Assembly (NCBI RefSeq): GCF_021391675.1
Contig: NZ_CP090095.1
Location: 129,501 to 193,500 of the forward strand
From: Neorhizobium galegae
GTDB taxonomy: Bacteria > Pseudomonadota > Alphaproteobacteria > Rhizobiales > Rhizobiaceae
DNA: 64,000 nucleotides
Reading direction: 5' to 3'
Position 1 is the stretch's first letter; every line of letters begins with the position of its first letter. The position numbers were made by a program, and so were the translations under genes. Positions 54,310 through 63,920 of the stretch are shown here, piece after piece. The notes under the pieces were generated by a model. That model had not been told where the DNA came from. It worked only from the letters and a program-made list of their open reading frames with translations, and did no database searches.

Positions 54310-54755
54310 TGGATATTTCGACGGAAGCCAAACCCGAGACGATCGAACTCAAGGGCCGCAAGGTGGTGGCCGGCCGCGCCGAGGGCGAGGCGTTGGTCAC
54401 GACGGAGACAATCTCCGGCTGGGGCGGCATCAACGAACGCACCGGCACGGTCATTGAGCGCCGGCACGAAATGCGCGGCGTCTCGTTCGCCGGCAAGATC
54501 CTTGTCTTTCCCGGTGCCAAGGGCTCGTCGGGCTGGTCGGCCTATTTCCATATGACGCGATTGAACGGTGTCCAGCCAGCGGCGATGATCTTTACGCGGA
54601 TGACCACCAAGATCGCGCTCGGCGCCGTCGTCACCCGCGTTCCGGCGATCACCGAACTCGATCAGGACCCGCTTTCGGTGATCGAGACCGGTGACTGGGT
54701 CGTGGTCGATGCCGATGCCGGCACCGTGACCGTGACCAAGAAATCTCGGACGTGA
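54309..54755 (+). CDS. Aconitase X swivel (small, DUF126) subunit
   Basis: This 148-residue protein has the swivel-domain pattern ELKGRKVVAGRAEGEALVTTE, FPGAKGSSGWSAYFHM and a C-terminal TGDWVVVDADAGTVTV. It completes the active site with the large subunit. TGATG overlaps with the large-subunit stop, so the two are coupled. Confidence 0.88.
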   Translation: MDISTEAKPETIELKGRKVVAGRAEGEALVTTETISGWGGINERTGTVIERRHEMRGVSFAGKILVFPGAKGSSGWSAYFHMTRLNGVQPAAMIFTRMTTKIALGAVVTRVPAITELDQDPLSVIETGDWVVVDADAGTVTVTKKSRT

Positions 54756-54836
54756 TATTCTCTCCGGCAAGCATGCCACTCGACGGCTGGGCCGACTGCC
54801 GACTATAAGGTCTACCATCACAGGTGGGAGGCAGAC

Positions 54837-55577
54837 ATGTCGAAAGTAGCGATCGTAACCGGTGCGGGCTCGGGCGTTGGCAGGGCCGTGGCCCTCGGGC
54901 TTTTGAAAGCAGGCTATAGGACCGTGCTTGCCGGCCGGCGCGAGAGCGAGCTGCGGGGCACGGCGGAACTTGCCGGCGGGGAGTCGCTCGTCGTGCCGAC
55001 GGATGTCACCGATCCGGCCGCCGTCGACGCGTTGTTTGCGGCGACGCAAGCGGCCTATGGCCGGCTGGACCTTCTGTTCAACAATGCCGGCCGCGGCACG
55101 CCGGCCGTTCCGATCGACGAGTTGCCGCTCGAAACCTGGCGGGCCGTCATCGACCTCAACCTCAACGGCGCCTTCTATTGCGCCCGCGCGGCCTTCGGAA
55201 TCATGCGGCGGCAAAACCCCGGCGGCGGGCGGATCATCAACAACGGTTCGATCTCGGCGCACGTGCCGCGTCCTTTCCAGGCCGCCTACACCGCCACCAA
55301 ACATGCCATTACCGGGCTAACACGCCAGATCGCGCTCGACGGGCGCGCGCTGAACATCGTCTGCGGCCAGGTGGATATCGGCAATGCCGATACGCCGATG
55401 ACGGTGCGGATGAAGGAAGGGGCGTTGCAGGCGGACCTCACGACTGCTGTGGAGCCGGTCATGGATACCAAGCACGTGGCTGATGCGGTGCTCTACATGG
55501 ATGGATTGCCGCTGGAAGCCAATGTCCTGTTCATGACGGTGATGGCAAACGGCATGCCTTATGCCGGCCGCGGCTGA
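54837..55577 (+). CDS. SDR-family oxidoreductase
   Basis: This 246-residue short-chain dehydrogenase has [27 protein letters not shown], a catalytic serine in NGSISAHVP and YTATKHA. It starts behind GGGAGG. Association with the aconitase-X genes suggests a step of the same pathway; substrate unknown. Confidence 0.9.
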   Translation: MSKVAIVTGAGSGVGRAVALGLLKAGYRTVLAGRRESELRGTAELAGGESLVVPTDVTDPAAVDALFAATQAAYGRLDLLFNNAGRGTPAVPIDELPLETWRAVIDLNLNGAFYCARAAFGIMRRQNPGGGRIINNGSISAHVPRPFQAAYTATKHAITGLTRQIALDGRALNIVCGQVDIGNADTPMTVRMKEGALQADLTTAVEPVMDTKHVADAVLYMDGLPLEANVLFMTVMANGMPYAGRG

Positions 55578-55651
55578 AAGCGGTCGATGGCTGCCTTGAT
55601 CTCGCCCGGAAACTCGGCCAGCGTAAGAAGATGATCGGAAGGAAACATCGC

Positions 55652-56698
55652 ATGCAGCAGGCACTGGTGCTCGAGAAAAAAGGCGTTCTCGCGTTAAGGG
55701 AGATCGATCTTCCGACCGAGGTTGGGCCGGGCGACGTGAAGATCGCCATCGATACGGTCGGTGTTTGCGGCAGCGACGTCCATTATTACACCCACGGCGC
55801 AATCGGTCCCTTTGTCCTGCGCGAGCCGATGGTGCTCGGTCACGAGGCGGCGGGCATCGTCGTCGAGGTCGGCAGCGAGGTGAAGGCCTTGAAGGTCGGT
55901 GACCGCGTCTGCATGGAGCCGGGCGTACCGAACCTGTCGTCACGCGCCTCCAAGCTCGGTCTCTACAACGTCGATCCGGACGTCCGTTTCTGGGCGACGC
56001 CGCCGGTCCACGGGGTGCTGACTCCGGAAGTCATTCACCCTGCCGCCTTCACCTACAAGCTGCCGGACAATGTCTCCTTTGCCGAAGGCGCCATGGTGGA
56101 GCCGTTCGCGATCGGCATGCAGGCCGCCAGCCGCGCCCGTATCCAGCCCGGCGATGTCGGCGCGGTGATCGGTGCCGGCCCGATTGGAATCATGGTGGCG
56201 TTGGCGGCACTCGCGGGCGGCTGCGCCCGCGTCTTCATCTCGGATCTGAGCCCCGACAAGCTGAAGATCGCCGGCCAGTACCCGGGCGTCATTCCCGTCA
56301 ACATCACCGAACGGCCGTTTGCCGAAGTCATCGCCGAAGCGACCGGCGGCTGGGGTGCGGATGTCGTGTTCGAGGCGAGCGGCAGTCCGAGAGCCTATGC
56401 CGGCATGTTGGACCTGGTGCGGCCCGGCGGTGCCTTGGTGCTGGTCGGCCTGCCGGTCGAGCCGGTGCCGTTGGACGTATCGAGCGCCATCTCCAAGGAA
56501 GTTCGCTTTGAGACCGTGTTCCGCTACGCCAACATCTTCGACCGGGCGCTGGAACTGATCGCGTCCGGCAAGGTCGACCTGAAGCCGCTGATCACCGGCG
56601 TCTTCGATTTCAAGGATTCGATCAAGGCCTTCGAGCGGGCCGTCGCCGGACATCCGTCCGACGTCAAGCTGCAGATCCTGATGAACGGCAAAGCCTGA
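55652..56698 (+). CDS. Zinc-dependent alcohol dehydrogenase, sorbitol/xylitol-dehydrogenase-like
   Basis: This 348-residue MDR enzyme has the catalytic-zinc motifs [14 protein letters not shown] and GHEAAG, the [15 protein letters not shown] region of sorbitol dehydrogenases and a nucleotide site GAGPIG. The structural-zinc lobe, normally four cysteines after EPGVP, reads [15 protein letters not shown], so that zinc is absent. ATG at 55652 follows AAGGAAA. It follows the SDR by 74 bases and may belong to the same pathway. Confidence 0.88.
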   Translation: MQQALVLEKKGVLALREIDLPTEVGPGDVKIAIDTVGVCGSDVHYYTHGAIGPFVLREPMVLGHEAAGIVVEVGSEVKALKVGDRVCMEPGVPNLSSRASKLGLYNVDPDVRFWATPPVHGVLTPEVIHPAAFTYKLPDNVSFAEGAMVEPFAIGMQAASRARIQPGDVGAVIGAGPIGIMVALAALAGGCARVFISDLSPDKLKIAGQYPGVIPVNITERPFAEVIAEATGGWGADVVFEASGSPRAYAGMLDLVRPGGALVLVGLPVEPVPLDVSSAISKEVRFETVFRYANIFDRALELIASGKVDLKPLITGVFDFKDSIKAFERAVAGHPSDVKLQILMNGKA

Positions 56699-57403
56699 TC
56701 AGGCGGCGCGGACGAAGCGCTTCGACAGCGAGGCCGGCTTGTGGAGCGGCACGCGGCGGAGCATTTCGAGCGCGAACAGGCGGGCGTTCTGCCGGGCCTT
56801 GTCGAGATTGCTGATGCGGTTTTCGTCCATCGTGTAGAGCGTGCCGCCGAGATCGAAGATGTCGCGAAAGGCAGCGCGTTCGATGATCGGAGTGTCGAGC
56901 ACTTCGACCTTGCGTTCGGCCAGCAGCATCTTCACCGCAAGCAGGGCACGGGTCGTCACCATCGAGTTGACGCGGGTCAGAACGACCGAATGCGGCACGC
57001 GGAGATTGGCCTTTTCTTCAAGGTAGCGCAGCAGTTCCAGCACGTTTGCGCCGCCCTGGGCATCCATGGCGCAGCCCTGGATCGGGATCAGCACGTGGTC
57101 CGAAAGGCCGATCGCCTTGGCGAGCAGCGGGCTTTGGGCGCCGGGCAGGTCGAGCACGAAATAATCGGTCTTGTGGCGGTTCTCGGAAATGTGCCGGTCG
57201 ATCGAGGCCTGTGTCACGTAGGAGATGACGTTGAGCTTGTCGTTGTGCGGCGAGAGCATGTGCCAGCGGGTGATCCAGTATTGCGGATCGGCGTCTAGGA
57301 TGGTGACGCGGTAGCCTTGCTCAACGAGTTCGGTTGCAAGCAGGAGTACGGCGGTGGTCTTGCCCGCTCCGCCCTTGGTGTTGGCAAAGGTAATGACTGG
57401 CAT
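56699..57403 (-). CDS. Orphan ParA/MinD-type ATPase
   Basis: This 234-residue deviant Walker ATPase has ANTKGGAGKTTAVLLLATELV, a switch-type LDADPQYWITRW and a DLPGAQSPLL motif. No ParB gene or centromere-like repeats lie nearby. VirC1 and PpfA-like proteins share this layout. It is 116 bases downstream of cheB on the same strand, so it could position chemotaxis clusters or act in another partitioning role. Confidence 0.85.
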   Translation of the reverse strand: MPVITFANTKGGAGKTTAVLLLATELVEQGYRVTILDADPQYWITRWHMLSPHNDKLNVISYVTQASIDRHISENRHKTDYFVLDLPGAQSPLLAKAIGLSDHVLIPIQGCAMDAQGGANVLELLRYLEEKANLRVPHSVVLTRVNSMVTTRALLAVKMLLAERKVEVLDTPIIERAAFRDIFDLGGTLYTMDENRISNLDKARQNARLFALEMLRRVPLHKPASLSKRFVRAA

Positions 57404-57519
57404 CTTGGGTCCCTGTCCGGCTACGAGCGTAAGATTGCTCTCTCACCGCACCCTCATGATGCGTTGCCCCATTCTTGCCAAACATGGTTAACGGGCCGTG
57501 AAAAATCCGTTGCCAGATC

Positions 57520-58602
57520 TTACCGCCGGCGATCGGCGGCGAGGATTTCCCGGGCGATCTGTTCGAGCGAAACGACCTTGTCGACGCCGCCATGGGCGAT
57601 GGCTTCCTTGGGCATGCCGAACACCACGGACGACGCTTCGTCCTGGGCCACCGTATAGGCGCCCGCCTGATGCATCTCGTTCATGCCGCGGGCGCCGTCG
57701 TCGCCCATGCCGGTCATGATCACGCCCATGGCATTGCCGCCGGCCGAGCGTGCGGCGGACCGGAACAGCACGTCGACGGACGGACGATGGCGGCTGACCA
57801 GCGGGCCCGAGCGGATCGAAACCTCGTAACGCGCGCCGCGCCGTTCGAGCAGGATATGCTTGTCGCCGGGGGCGATCAGCACGTGGCCACGCAGCACCGG
57901 ATCGCCGTCGGCCGCCTCCTTGACCTCGACTTCGCAGAGGCTGTTGAGCCGTTTGGCGAAGGCGGCGGTGAATTTTTCCGGCATGTGCTGGACGATGACC
58001 ATGCCTGGAGAATTGGCCGGCATGGCTTCGAGAAGCTCGCGCAGAGCTTCGGTTCCGCCGGTCGAGGCGCCGACGCAGACGACCATTTCCGTGGTCTTCG
58101 CCATGGCTCCGGCCCTGGGAGGCGGAAGCACCGCGTCGGCCGTCAGCTTGGCGGTCGTTCCGCCTTCGGAAATGCGTGACGGGCGCAACCGGCCGACGCG
58201 GGCGCGCGCGGCCCCCTTGACCACTGTGCGGATCTGCTCCGCGGCCTCCGCGAGATAGTCGGCCGCACCGATCTTCGGCTTCAGGATGATATCGACCGCG
58301 CCGGCTTCGAGCGCCTGCATCAGCGTTTCCGAGCCGCTTTCGGTTAGCGACGAGCACATCACCACCGGGATCGGATGCTGCACCATCAGCTTGCGCAGGA
58401 AGGTGATGCCGTCCATCTGCGGCATTTCCACATCGAGCGTGATGACGTCGGGGATTTCCTCGCGCAACTTTCGCGCCGCCATGAAGGGATCGCTGGCCGC
58501 GCCTATGACTTCGATGTCCGGATCCGCCGACAGGACGGCTGTCAGGGTCTGGCGGACACTGGCGGAGTCATCAATGATCAGAACGCGAATTTTGCCGCTC
58601 AT
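57520..58602 (-). CDS. cheB: CheB protein-glutamate methylesterase/response regulator
   Basis: This 360-residue protein has a receiver domain with D57 in [13 protein letters not shown] and a methylesterase domain with serine in [12 protein letters not shown], histidine in [10 protein letters not shown] and aspartate in [11 protein letters not shown]. It demethylates transducers in response to CheA phosphorylation. Three bases separate its start from the cheR stop. Confidence 0.96.
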   Translation of the reverse strand: MSGKIRVLIIDDSASVRQTLTAVLSADPDIEVIGAASDPFMAARKLREEIPDVITLDVEMPQMDGITFLRKLMVQHPIPVVMCSSLTESGSETLMQALEAGAVDIILKPKIGAADYLAEAAEQIRTVVKGAARARVGRLRPSRISEGGTTAKLTADAVLPPPRAGAMAKTTEMVVCVGASTGGTEALRELLEAMPANSPGMVIVQHMPEKFTAAFAKRLNSLCEVEVKEAADGDPVLRGHVLIAPGDKHILLERRGARYEVSIRSGPLVSRHRPSVDVLFRSAARSAGGNAMGVIMTGMGDDGARGMNEMHQAGAYTVAQDEASSVVFGMPKEAIAHGGVDKVVSLEQIAREILAADRRR

Positions 58603-58605
58603 GGT

Positions 58606-59469
58606 TCATACTCGCTTGAACACAGTATTTGCCACCTGACGGATCGGCAGGTCGAAGCCGGTCACGGTTTCCGAATGACCGATGAACAGATAACCTCCGG
58701 GAAGAAGGGCCTGGCAAAGGCGGGACAGCACGTGCTGCTGCGTCGGCTTGTCGAAATAGATCAGCACGTTGCGGCAGAAGATCATGTGCATCAGGTCGCC
58801 GATGGGATAGGCCTCGTCCATCAGGTTCAGCCGGGCGAAACCGACGCGGGAACGCAGTTTTGGCGAAATCCGCACTTCCTGCCGCCGGCTGTCGGACGAA
58901 CGCATGACATATTTGCTCATCATGTCGGCGGGAACGGGTGCCAGGAGCTCGCTCTGATAGATGCCGCGCTGGGCCTTCTGCAGCACATCGGTCGAAAGAT
59001 CGGTCGCAAGCACGAAATAGTCGCGTTCCGGCGTCGACGAGCTCAGAAATTCCGAAAGCACCATGGCCATCGTATAGGGTTCGGCGCCCGTCGAGCAGGC
59101 CGAACTCCAGGTGCGGATGCGCCGGTCGGGGTAGCTTTTCAGGATGTCCGGCAACGCTGCCTGGATCATGTAGTCGAAATGCTTCGGCTCGCGGAAGAAG
59201 TCGGTCTTGTTGGTGGTCACCGCATCGATGAGGAAGATCGATTCGGCCTCGATACCTCCGTGCTTGAAGAGGTAGTCGCAATAACTGTCGAAGGTCGGCA
59301 TGGCCGTGACGCGCAGGCGCCGGCGAAGCCGTCCTTCGAGCATGGTCAACTTGCTGTGCGGCATCTTGATGCCGCTATAGTCGTAGATGTACTTCGAAAG
59401 CATATCGAAGTTGCGCTTGCTCAGCCGATCATCGAGCGGCTGGCTCCTTATTGCTGCACTCACGCGCAT
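58606..59469 (-). CDS. cheR: CheR chemotaxis methyltransferase
   Basis: This 287-residue SAM-dependent methyltransferase has an N-terminal helical domain (YDYSGIKMPHSKLTMLEGRL) and a catalytic domain with IRTWSSACSTGAEPYTMAM, and LIYFDKPTQ plus LFIGHSET. It methylates glutamates on transducers. ATG at 59469 is taken; a TTG at 59481 is also open. It precedes cheB. Confidence 0.95.
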   Translation of the reverse strand: MRVSAAIRSQPLDDRLSKRNFDMLSKYIYDYSGIKMPHSKLTMLEGRLRRRLRVTAMPTFDSYCDYLFKHGGIEAESIFLIDAVTTNKTDFFREPKHFDYMIQAALPDILKSYPDRRIRTWSSACSTGAEPYTMAMVLSEFLSSSTPERDYFVLATDLSTDVLQKAQRGIYQSELLAPVPADMMSKYVMRSSDSRRQEVRISPKLRSRVGFARLNLMDEAYPIGDLMHMIFCRNVLIYFDKPTQQHVLSRLCQALLPGGYLFIGHSETVTGFDLPIRQVANTVFKRV

Positions 59470-59506
59470 GCCCCCGTACAAGAACCTATTCGGTTATGCG
59501 AATTCC

Positions 59507-59998
59507 TCATGCGACCTGGGACTGCGGCCCAACATCGGCAAGCGCCGACCCGGAATCCGAAAACAGCCGTGCAAGGTCGACAACGACAACGAAACCGCTC
59601 TCCCGGCGCACCACGCCGGCGATATAGTCGGAGCGCCAGCGCACCCCGATATCCGGCGCCGTCTCGATCTGTTCCTTGCGGAACGGCACCACTTCGAAGA
59701 CGCGGTCCGCGACGAGGCCGAGCACCAGGACGCGATCGGCCACCGGCACGTCGAGTACAAGGATGCGCGTATGCGGCGTCTTGACCGTCCTCGTCAGGCC
59801 GAGGCGAAGACGAAGGTCGATTACCGGCACGCCCTGCCCGCGCACATCGCGCAGGCCGAGCAGATATTCCGGGCCGTGCGGAATCTTGAACGGCTCCTCG
59901 TGGTCGAGGATCTCGCGGACCACCTCGACGGGGACCGCGAAAATCTCATCGCCGAGGCTGAAGGTTACGAATTGGGATTCGGAGGATATGCCTGCCAT
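59507..59998 (-). CDS. cheW: CheW chemotaxis coupling protein
   Basis: This 163-residue protein starts SQFVTFSLGDEIFAVPVEVVREIL and has GLRDVRGQGVPVIDLRLRLGL, the CheW signatures. It joins transducers to CheA. Its ATG overlaps the transducer stop as TAATG. Confidence 0.95.
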   Translation of the reverse strand: MAGISSESQFVTFSLGDEIFAVPVEVVREILDHEEPFKIPHGPEYLLGLRDVRGQGVPVIDLRLRLGLTRTVKTPHTRILVLDVPVADRVLVLGLVADRVFEVVPFRKEQIETAPDIGVRWRSDYIAGVVRRESGFVVVVDLARLFSDSGSALADVGPQSQVA

Positions 59999-61920
59999 TA
60001 CGCGCTCTCCCTGAAGTCGGCATCGTCCGCGTCCGGGCCGCCCATCGACAGATCGAGGGCAAAACCTTTCACGCGGGCCTGTTGTGCGTTGACTGAATGA
60101 CCGGCCGAATAGGCCTTGGGCGCCGGCTGGGGTCTGGATTTGGCCGCTGCTGGCTTGGCGGCCGGAACCGGCTGACCCCGTTGCTTGGATCCGGCCCGAT
60201 CGACCTTGAAGAACGCGATCGAGGCCTGCAGCTCTTCCGCCTGGGCAGCGAGCTCTTCCGAAGTCGCCGACATCTGTTCGGAGGCGCCGGCGTTCTGCTG
60301 GGTCACCTTGTCGAGCTGCTGGATCGCTTCGTTGATCTGGGATGCGCCGATATCCTGCTCACGGCAGGCGGCCGATATTTCCGAGACGAGTTCCGCAGTC
60401 TTGTGGATCGCGGGCACCAGCTTGTTCAGCATTTCGCCGGCGTCCGTTGCGACCTGCACCGTCTCGCCGGAAAGTGCGCTGATTTCGGCAGCCGCTGCCT
60501 GGCTGCGTTCGGCAAGCTTGCGGACTTCCGAGGCGACGACCGCAAAACCCTTGCCGTGTTCGCCGGCACGGGCGGCTTCCACCGCGGCGTTCAGGGCGAG
60601 AAGGTCGGTCTGGCGGGCGATCTCCTGAACGATCGAGATTTTTTCCGCAATCGTCCGCATCGCCGAGACGGCACGGCCGACGGCCTGGCCGGAGCTTTCC
60701 GCATCCCGGGATGACTGGCGGGCGATCTTTTCCGTCTGGGCGGCGTTGTCGGCGTTCTGCTTGATGTTGGCGGCCATCTGCTCCATCGAGGCGGACGCTT
60801 CTTCGGCAGAAGACGCCTGTTCGGTCGCGCCCTGGCTCAGCTGTTCCGAGCTTGCCGAAAGTTCCTGGCTGCCCGAGGAGACGTTGTTCGATGCCGCAAG
60901 TGCATCGGCGACGACGCCGCGCAGGCGTTCCACCATGCTCTGCAGCGCAAGCCCGAGCGTGTCCTTGTCGGAGAGCGGCTTCGGCGAAATGGTCAGGTCA
61001 CCATTGGCGATCTGGTCGGCGACATGCGCTGTGGTGCGCAGGTTGGTGACCATGCTCTGCATGGCGAGCCCCAGCGTATCCTTGTCGGAAAGCGGCTTGA
61101 CGTCGACGGCAAGGTCGCCTTCCGAGATGCGTTCGGCGATCGCCGCCGTATTGCGCAGGTTGCCGGTCATCACGTTAACGGTGTCGATCAGATCCTTGAC
61201 CTCGTCATTGGTCTTGACCTCGACTTTCTGGTTGAGATCGCCGATTGCCACTGCATTGGCGACGGACGCGATCTTCTTGAGACCGTTGTTGATGCCGAGC
61301 GTGATCCAGAAGGCGGCGCCGATGGCGATCAGCACGGCCGCAATCGAGGCGACGCTCAAGACCATCATCGTCGAGGCGAACAGATCCTGGTTCGCTTTTT
61401 CGGTATTTGCCATGCCCTTGCGCTGGATATCGAGGAGAACCTTGATGGCCTCGCCCATATCGGCAGTCATGGTGCGCAGATCGCCCATGGAAAGCGCCAG
61501 AGCGCCGGCCTGGTCACCGCGTGCCTGAATTGCCTGCAATTCGTTGGACTTCTGCTGGAACAGCTTGCCGATCGTCAGCAGCTTCTCCCAATAGGGTTTG
61601 CCTTCCGGAGAGGCGATCGAAAGCCCTTCCTGAACGGCCTTGAACATCAGTTCCGTGTTGTCGTCCGCTTCCTTGTGGAATTTCGCGGCATCCGCGAGAT
61701 TGGTCGCAAGCAGCGCATTTTTCTGGGCGCGCACCGCATCGACCTCGTTCACATTGGCCGTGAGCGCAAGTTCCAGACGACGAACCGGGCCGTCGACCAT
61801 CTTGATGCTGGCGTCGTTGAGACCGCCAAGGCTCAGGCTGCCGTAGACTGCAATGCCGACCAGCAGCAGCGTCAACAGGGCGAAAGCCAATCCCAATTTC
61901 AGTTTGATTGTAAACCGCAT
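59998..61920 (-). CDS. Methyl-accepting chemotaxis protein with extra HAMP-like module
   Basis: This 640-residue transducer has two transmembrane segments (residues about 10-30 and 190-212), a periplasmic four-helix-type sensor, HAMP and signalling domains. Two consecutive [21 protein letters not shown] and [24 protein letters not shown] modules lie before the coiled coil. The hairpin tip [43 protein letters not shown] is present. ATG at 61920 follows GGGGG. The C-terminus ends [14 protein letters not shown] without a WxxF CheR tether. Confidence 0.93.
   Translation of the reverse strand: MRFTIKLKLGLAFALLTLLLVGIAVYGSLSLGGLNDASIKMVDGPVRRLELALTANVNEVDAVRAQKNALLATNLADAAKFHKEADDNTELMFKAVQEGLSIASPEGKPYWEKLLTIGKLFQQKSNELQAIQARGDQAGALALSMGDLRTMTADMGEAIKVLLDIQRKGMANTEKANQDLFASTMMVLSVASIAAVLIAIGAAFWITLGINNGLKKIASVANAVAIGDLNQKVEVKTNDEVKDLIDTVNVMTGNLRNTAAIAERISEGDLAVDVKPLSDKDTLGLAMQSMVTNLRTTAHVADQIANGDLTISPKPLSDKDTLGLALQSMVERLRGVVADALAASNNVSSGSQELSASSEQLSQGATEQASSAEEASASMEQMAANIKQNADNAAQTEKIARQSSRDAESSGQAVGRAVSAMRTIAEKISIVQEIARQTDLLALNAAVEAARAGEHGKGFAVVASEVRKLAERSQAAAAEISALSGETVQVATDAGEMLNKLVPAIHKTAELVSEISAACREQDIGASQINEAIQQLDKVTQQNAGASEQMSATSEELAAQAEELQASIAFFKVDRAGSKQRGQPVPAAKPAAAKSRPQPAPKAYSAGHSVNAQQARVKGFALDLSMGGPDADDADFRESA
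60206..60993. repeat. Duplicated transducer segment, copy 1
   Basis: Aligns without gaps to 62320-63107 at an offset of 2114 bases. It covers the cytoplasmic signalling domain of the two transducers; the bases differ at scattered sites only. Confidence 0.8.
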
Positions 61921-62065
61921 CTTAAATCCCCCAATTCCTTCAAAAAGCCGATAAAGCTGCCTTACATTTCTGAGATGCGATCGAACAAAGCCTGACCGTA
62001 AGGCCGATAAGCCGGCGGCAGGAACTTCTTCGTTGTTCGCACCAACGCAATGACGCTGGCGATCA

Positions 62066-62086
62066 CGGGGCCGCCTGGCGGCCCCG
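62066..62086. terminator. Perfect GC hairpin between the two transducer genes
   Basis: Arms at 62066-62075 and 62077-62086 are exact inverted repeats with a one-base centre. It lies 20 bases after the stop of the upstream transducer gene. No T-run follows on the minus strand, so it may be a partial terminator or processing signal. Confidence 0.5.
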
Positions 62087-62105
62087 CTCATTGGTCGGGA
62101 ATCGC

Positions 62106-63920
62106 TCAGGCGCTTTCCCGGAAGTCGTCGTCGTCACCATCGGGGCCGCCCATCGAAAGATCGAGGGCAAATCCCTTGGCGCGCGACTGCTGGGCTGCGA
62201 CGGAATGGCCGGCCGGACGGTACGCAGGAGCCTTCGATGGCTGTTTTGCGCCGAGCTTTGCGGTTGCGTGGACCTTGGGGCCGAGCTGAGGCCGGGCCTT
62301 CCCGTTGGCGCGTTCGACCTTGAAGAAGGCGATCGAGGCCTGCAGCTCTTCCGCCTGAGCGGCGAGTTCTTCCGAAGTCGCCGACATTTCTTCCGAGGCG
62401 CCGGCATTCTGCTGAGTCACCTTGTCGAGCTGCTGGATCGCTTCGTTGATCTGGGCCGCGCCGACATCCTGCTCGCGGCAGGCGGCGGAGATTTCCGAGA
62501 CCAGTTCGGCCGTCCTGTGGATGTCCGGCACCAGCTTGTTGAGCATTTCGCCGGCGTCCGTTGCGACCTGCACCGTCTCGCCAGAGAGAGCGCTGATTTC
62601 GGCAGCCGCTGCCTGGGAACGCTCGGCGAGCTTGCGGACTTCCGAAGCGACGACCGCAAAACCCTTGCCGTGTTCGCCGGCACGGGCGGCTTCCACCGCG
62701 GCGTTCAGGGCGAGAAGGTCGGTCTGGCGGGCGATCTCCTGAACGATCGAGATCTTCTCGGCGATCGTGCGCATGGCACCGACCGCACGGGAGACGGCTT
62801 CGCCACTTGCTTCCGCGTCCTTCGACGATTGACGGGCGATCTTTTCGGTCTGGGCGGCGTTATCGGCGTTCTGCTTGATGTTGGCCGCCATCTGCTCCAT
62901 CGAAGCGGACGCTTCTTCGGCCGACGAGGCCTGTTCGGTCGCGCCCTGGCTCAGCTGTTCCGAGCTTGCCGAAAGTTCCTGGCTGCCCGAGGAGACGTTG
63001 TTCGACGCCGCAAGTGCATCGGCGACGACGCCGCGCAGGCGTTCCACCATGCTCTGCAGCGCAAGCCCGAGCGTGTCCTTGTCGGAAAGCGGCTTCGGCG
63101 AGACGGTGAGGTCGCCGTTCGAAATCTGGTCGGCGATGGTTGCGGTGTTGCGCAGGTTGCCGGTCATCACGTTGAGGGTGTTGACCAGATCCTTGATTTC
63201 ATCGTTCGTCTTGATCTCGATCTCCTGGTTGAGATCGCCGACCGCCACCGCGTCGACGGCATCCATGATCTTGCGCAGCCCTTTACCGATGCCGAGTGCA
63301 ATCCACAGGGCAGCGATGATCGCAATCACCAGCGCGATACCCGTCAGGCCGATTATGAAGTTTCGTGTCGTCTGATATTGCTCATCCGTATCGCGGTCGG
63401 CCTGTTCCATCAGGTCCTTATTGGCCTCCACGCGCGCTTGGATCGTTTTTTCGATGTCGTCGATGATGGCGCGACCGTCGCCCTTTGCAAGGATGAGGGC
63501 CTGGTCGGCATTCCCATTGCGTACCGCCGACCGGATCGCGTCGTCGATACGGAAGAGCCGCTCGGCTTTCGTCGCGACCTCTCCCCAGGCCTTCCGAGCC
63601 TCATCCGTGGCCGAGAGATCCTGGAGCTTCTTCAGCGTCTCGTTGAAAAGGTTACGGTTGCGGTCGCTGGCTTGGATGTACTTGTCGATATCCTCTGCCG
63701 TTTCCGACGTCGCAAGGTTCAACTGCGCGCGCGCAATGCGCAACTGGGTAGCCGATAAATTCTCGGCTGTTTCCAGCCGCAATGCCGGACCGGCGATCAA
63801 GGCGCTGATGGCGGAATTGAGGTTGGCGAGGCTGTAAATTCCGTAGCCGGCGGTGACTGCCAGAAGGCAGATCATCAGGCCGAAAGCCAGTCCGAGTTTT
63901 AGTTTAATCGTAAATCGCAT
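62106..63920 (-). CDS. Methyl-accepting chemotaxis protein
   Basis: This 604-residue transducer has two membrane helices, a periplasmic helical sensor, one HAMP-type region and a signalling domain nearly the same as its neighbour's. ATG at 63920 is chosen over 63926 for ribosome-site spacing and because [13 protein letters not shown] matches the neighbour. The C-terminus [21 protein letters not shown] is shared with it. It is the first che-region gene in view; the operon could extend beyond the window. Confidence 0.93.
   Translation of the reverse strand: MRFTIKLKLGLAFGLMICLLAVTAGYGIYSLANLNSAISALIAGPALRLETAENLSATQLRIARAQLNLATSETAEDIDKYIQASDRNRNLFNETLKKLQDLSATDEARKAWGEVATKAERLFRIDDAIRSAVRNGNADQALILAKGDGRAIIDDIEKTIQARVEANKDLMEQADRDTDEQYQTTRNFIIGLTGIALVIAIIAALWIALGIGKGLRKIMDAVDAVAVGDLNQEIEIKTNDEIKDLVNTLNVMTGNLRNTATIADQISNGDLTVSPKPLSDKDTLGLALQSMVERLRGVVADALAASNNVSSGSQELSASSEQLSQGATEQASSAEEASASMEQMAANIKQNADNAAQTEKIARQSSKDAEASGEAVSRAVGAMRTIAEKISIVQEIARQTDLLALNAAVEAARAGEHGKGFAVVASEVRKLAERSQAAAAEISALSGETVQVATDAGEMLNKLVPDIHRTAELVSEISAACREQDVGAAQINEAIQQLDKVTQQNAGASEEMSATSEELAAQAEELQASIAFFKVERANGKARPQLGPKVHATAKLGAKQPSKAPAYRPAGHSVAAQQSRAKGFALDLSMGGPDGDDDDFRESA
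62320..63107. repeat. Duplicated transducer segment, copy 2
   Basis: The partner of 60206-60993. Near-identity here against divergent sensor domains suggests tandem duplication with purifying selection or gene conversion. Confidence 0.8.

Noticed and set aside
55565..55648. Minus-strand fragment [20 protein letters not shown] as the tail of a lost hydrolase
   Set aside because: It is about 28 codons long, overlaps the SDR end and the dehydrogenase leader, and has no supporting upstream sequence.
56699..57403. Plasmid partition locus
   Set aside because: There is no ParB or replication gene and no parS-like repeat set nearby.
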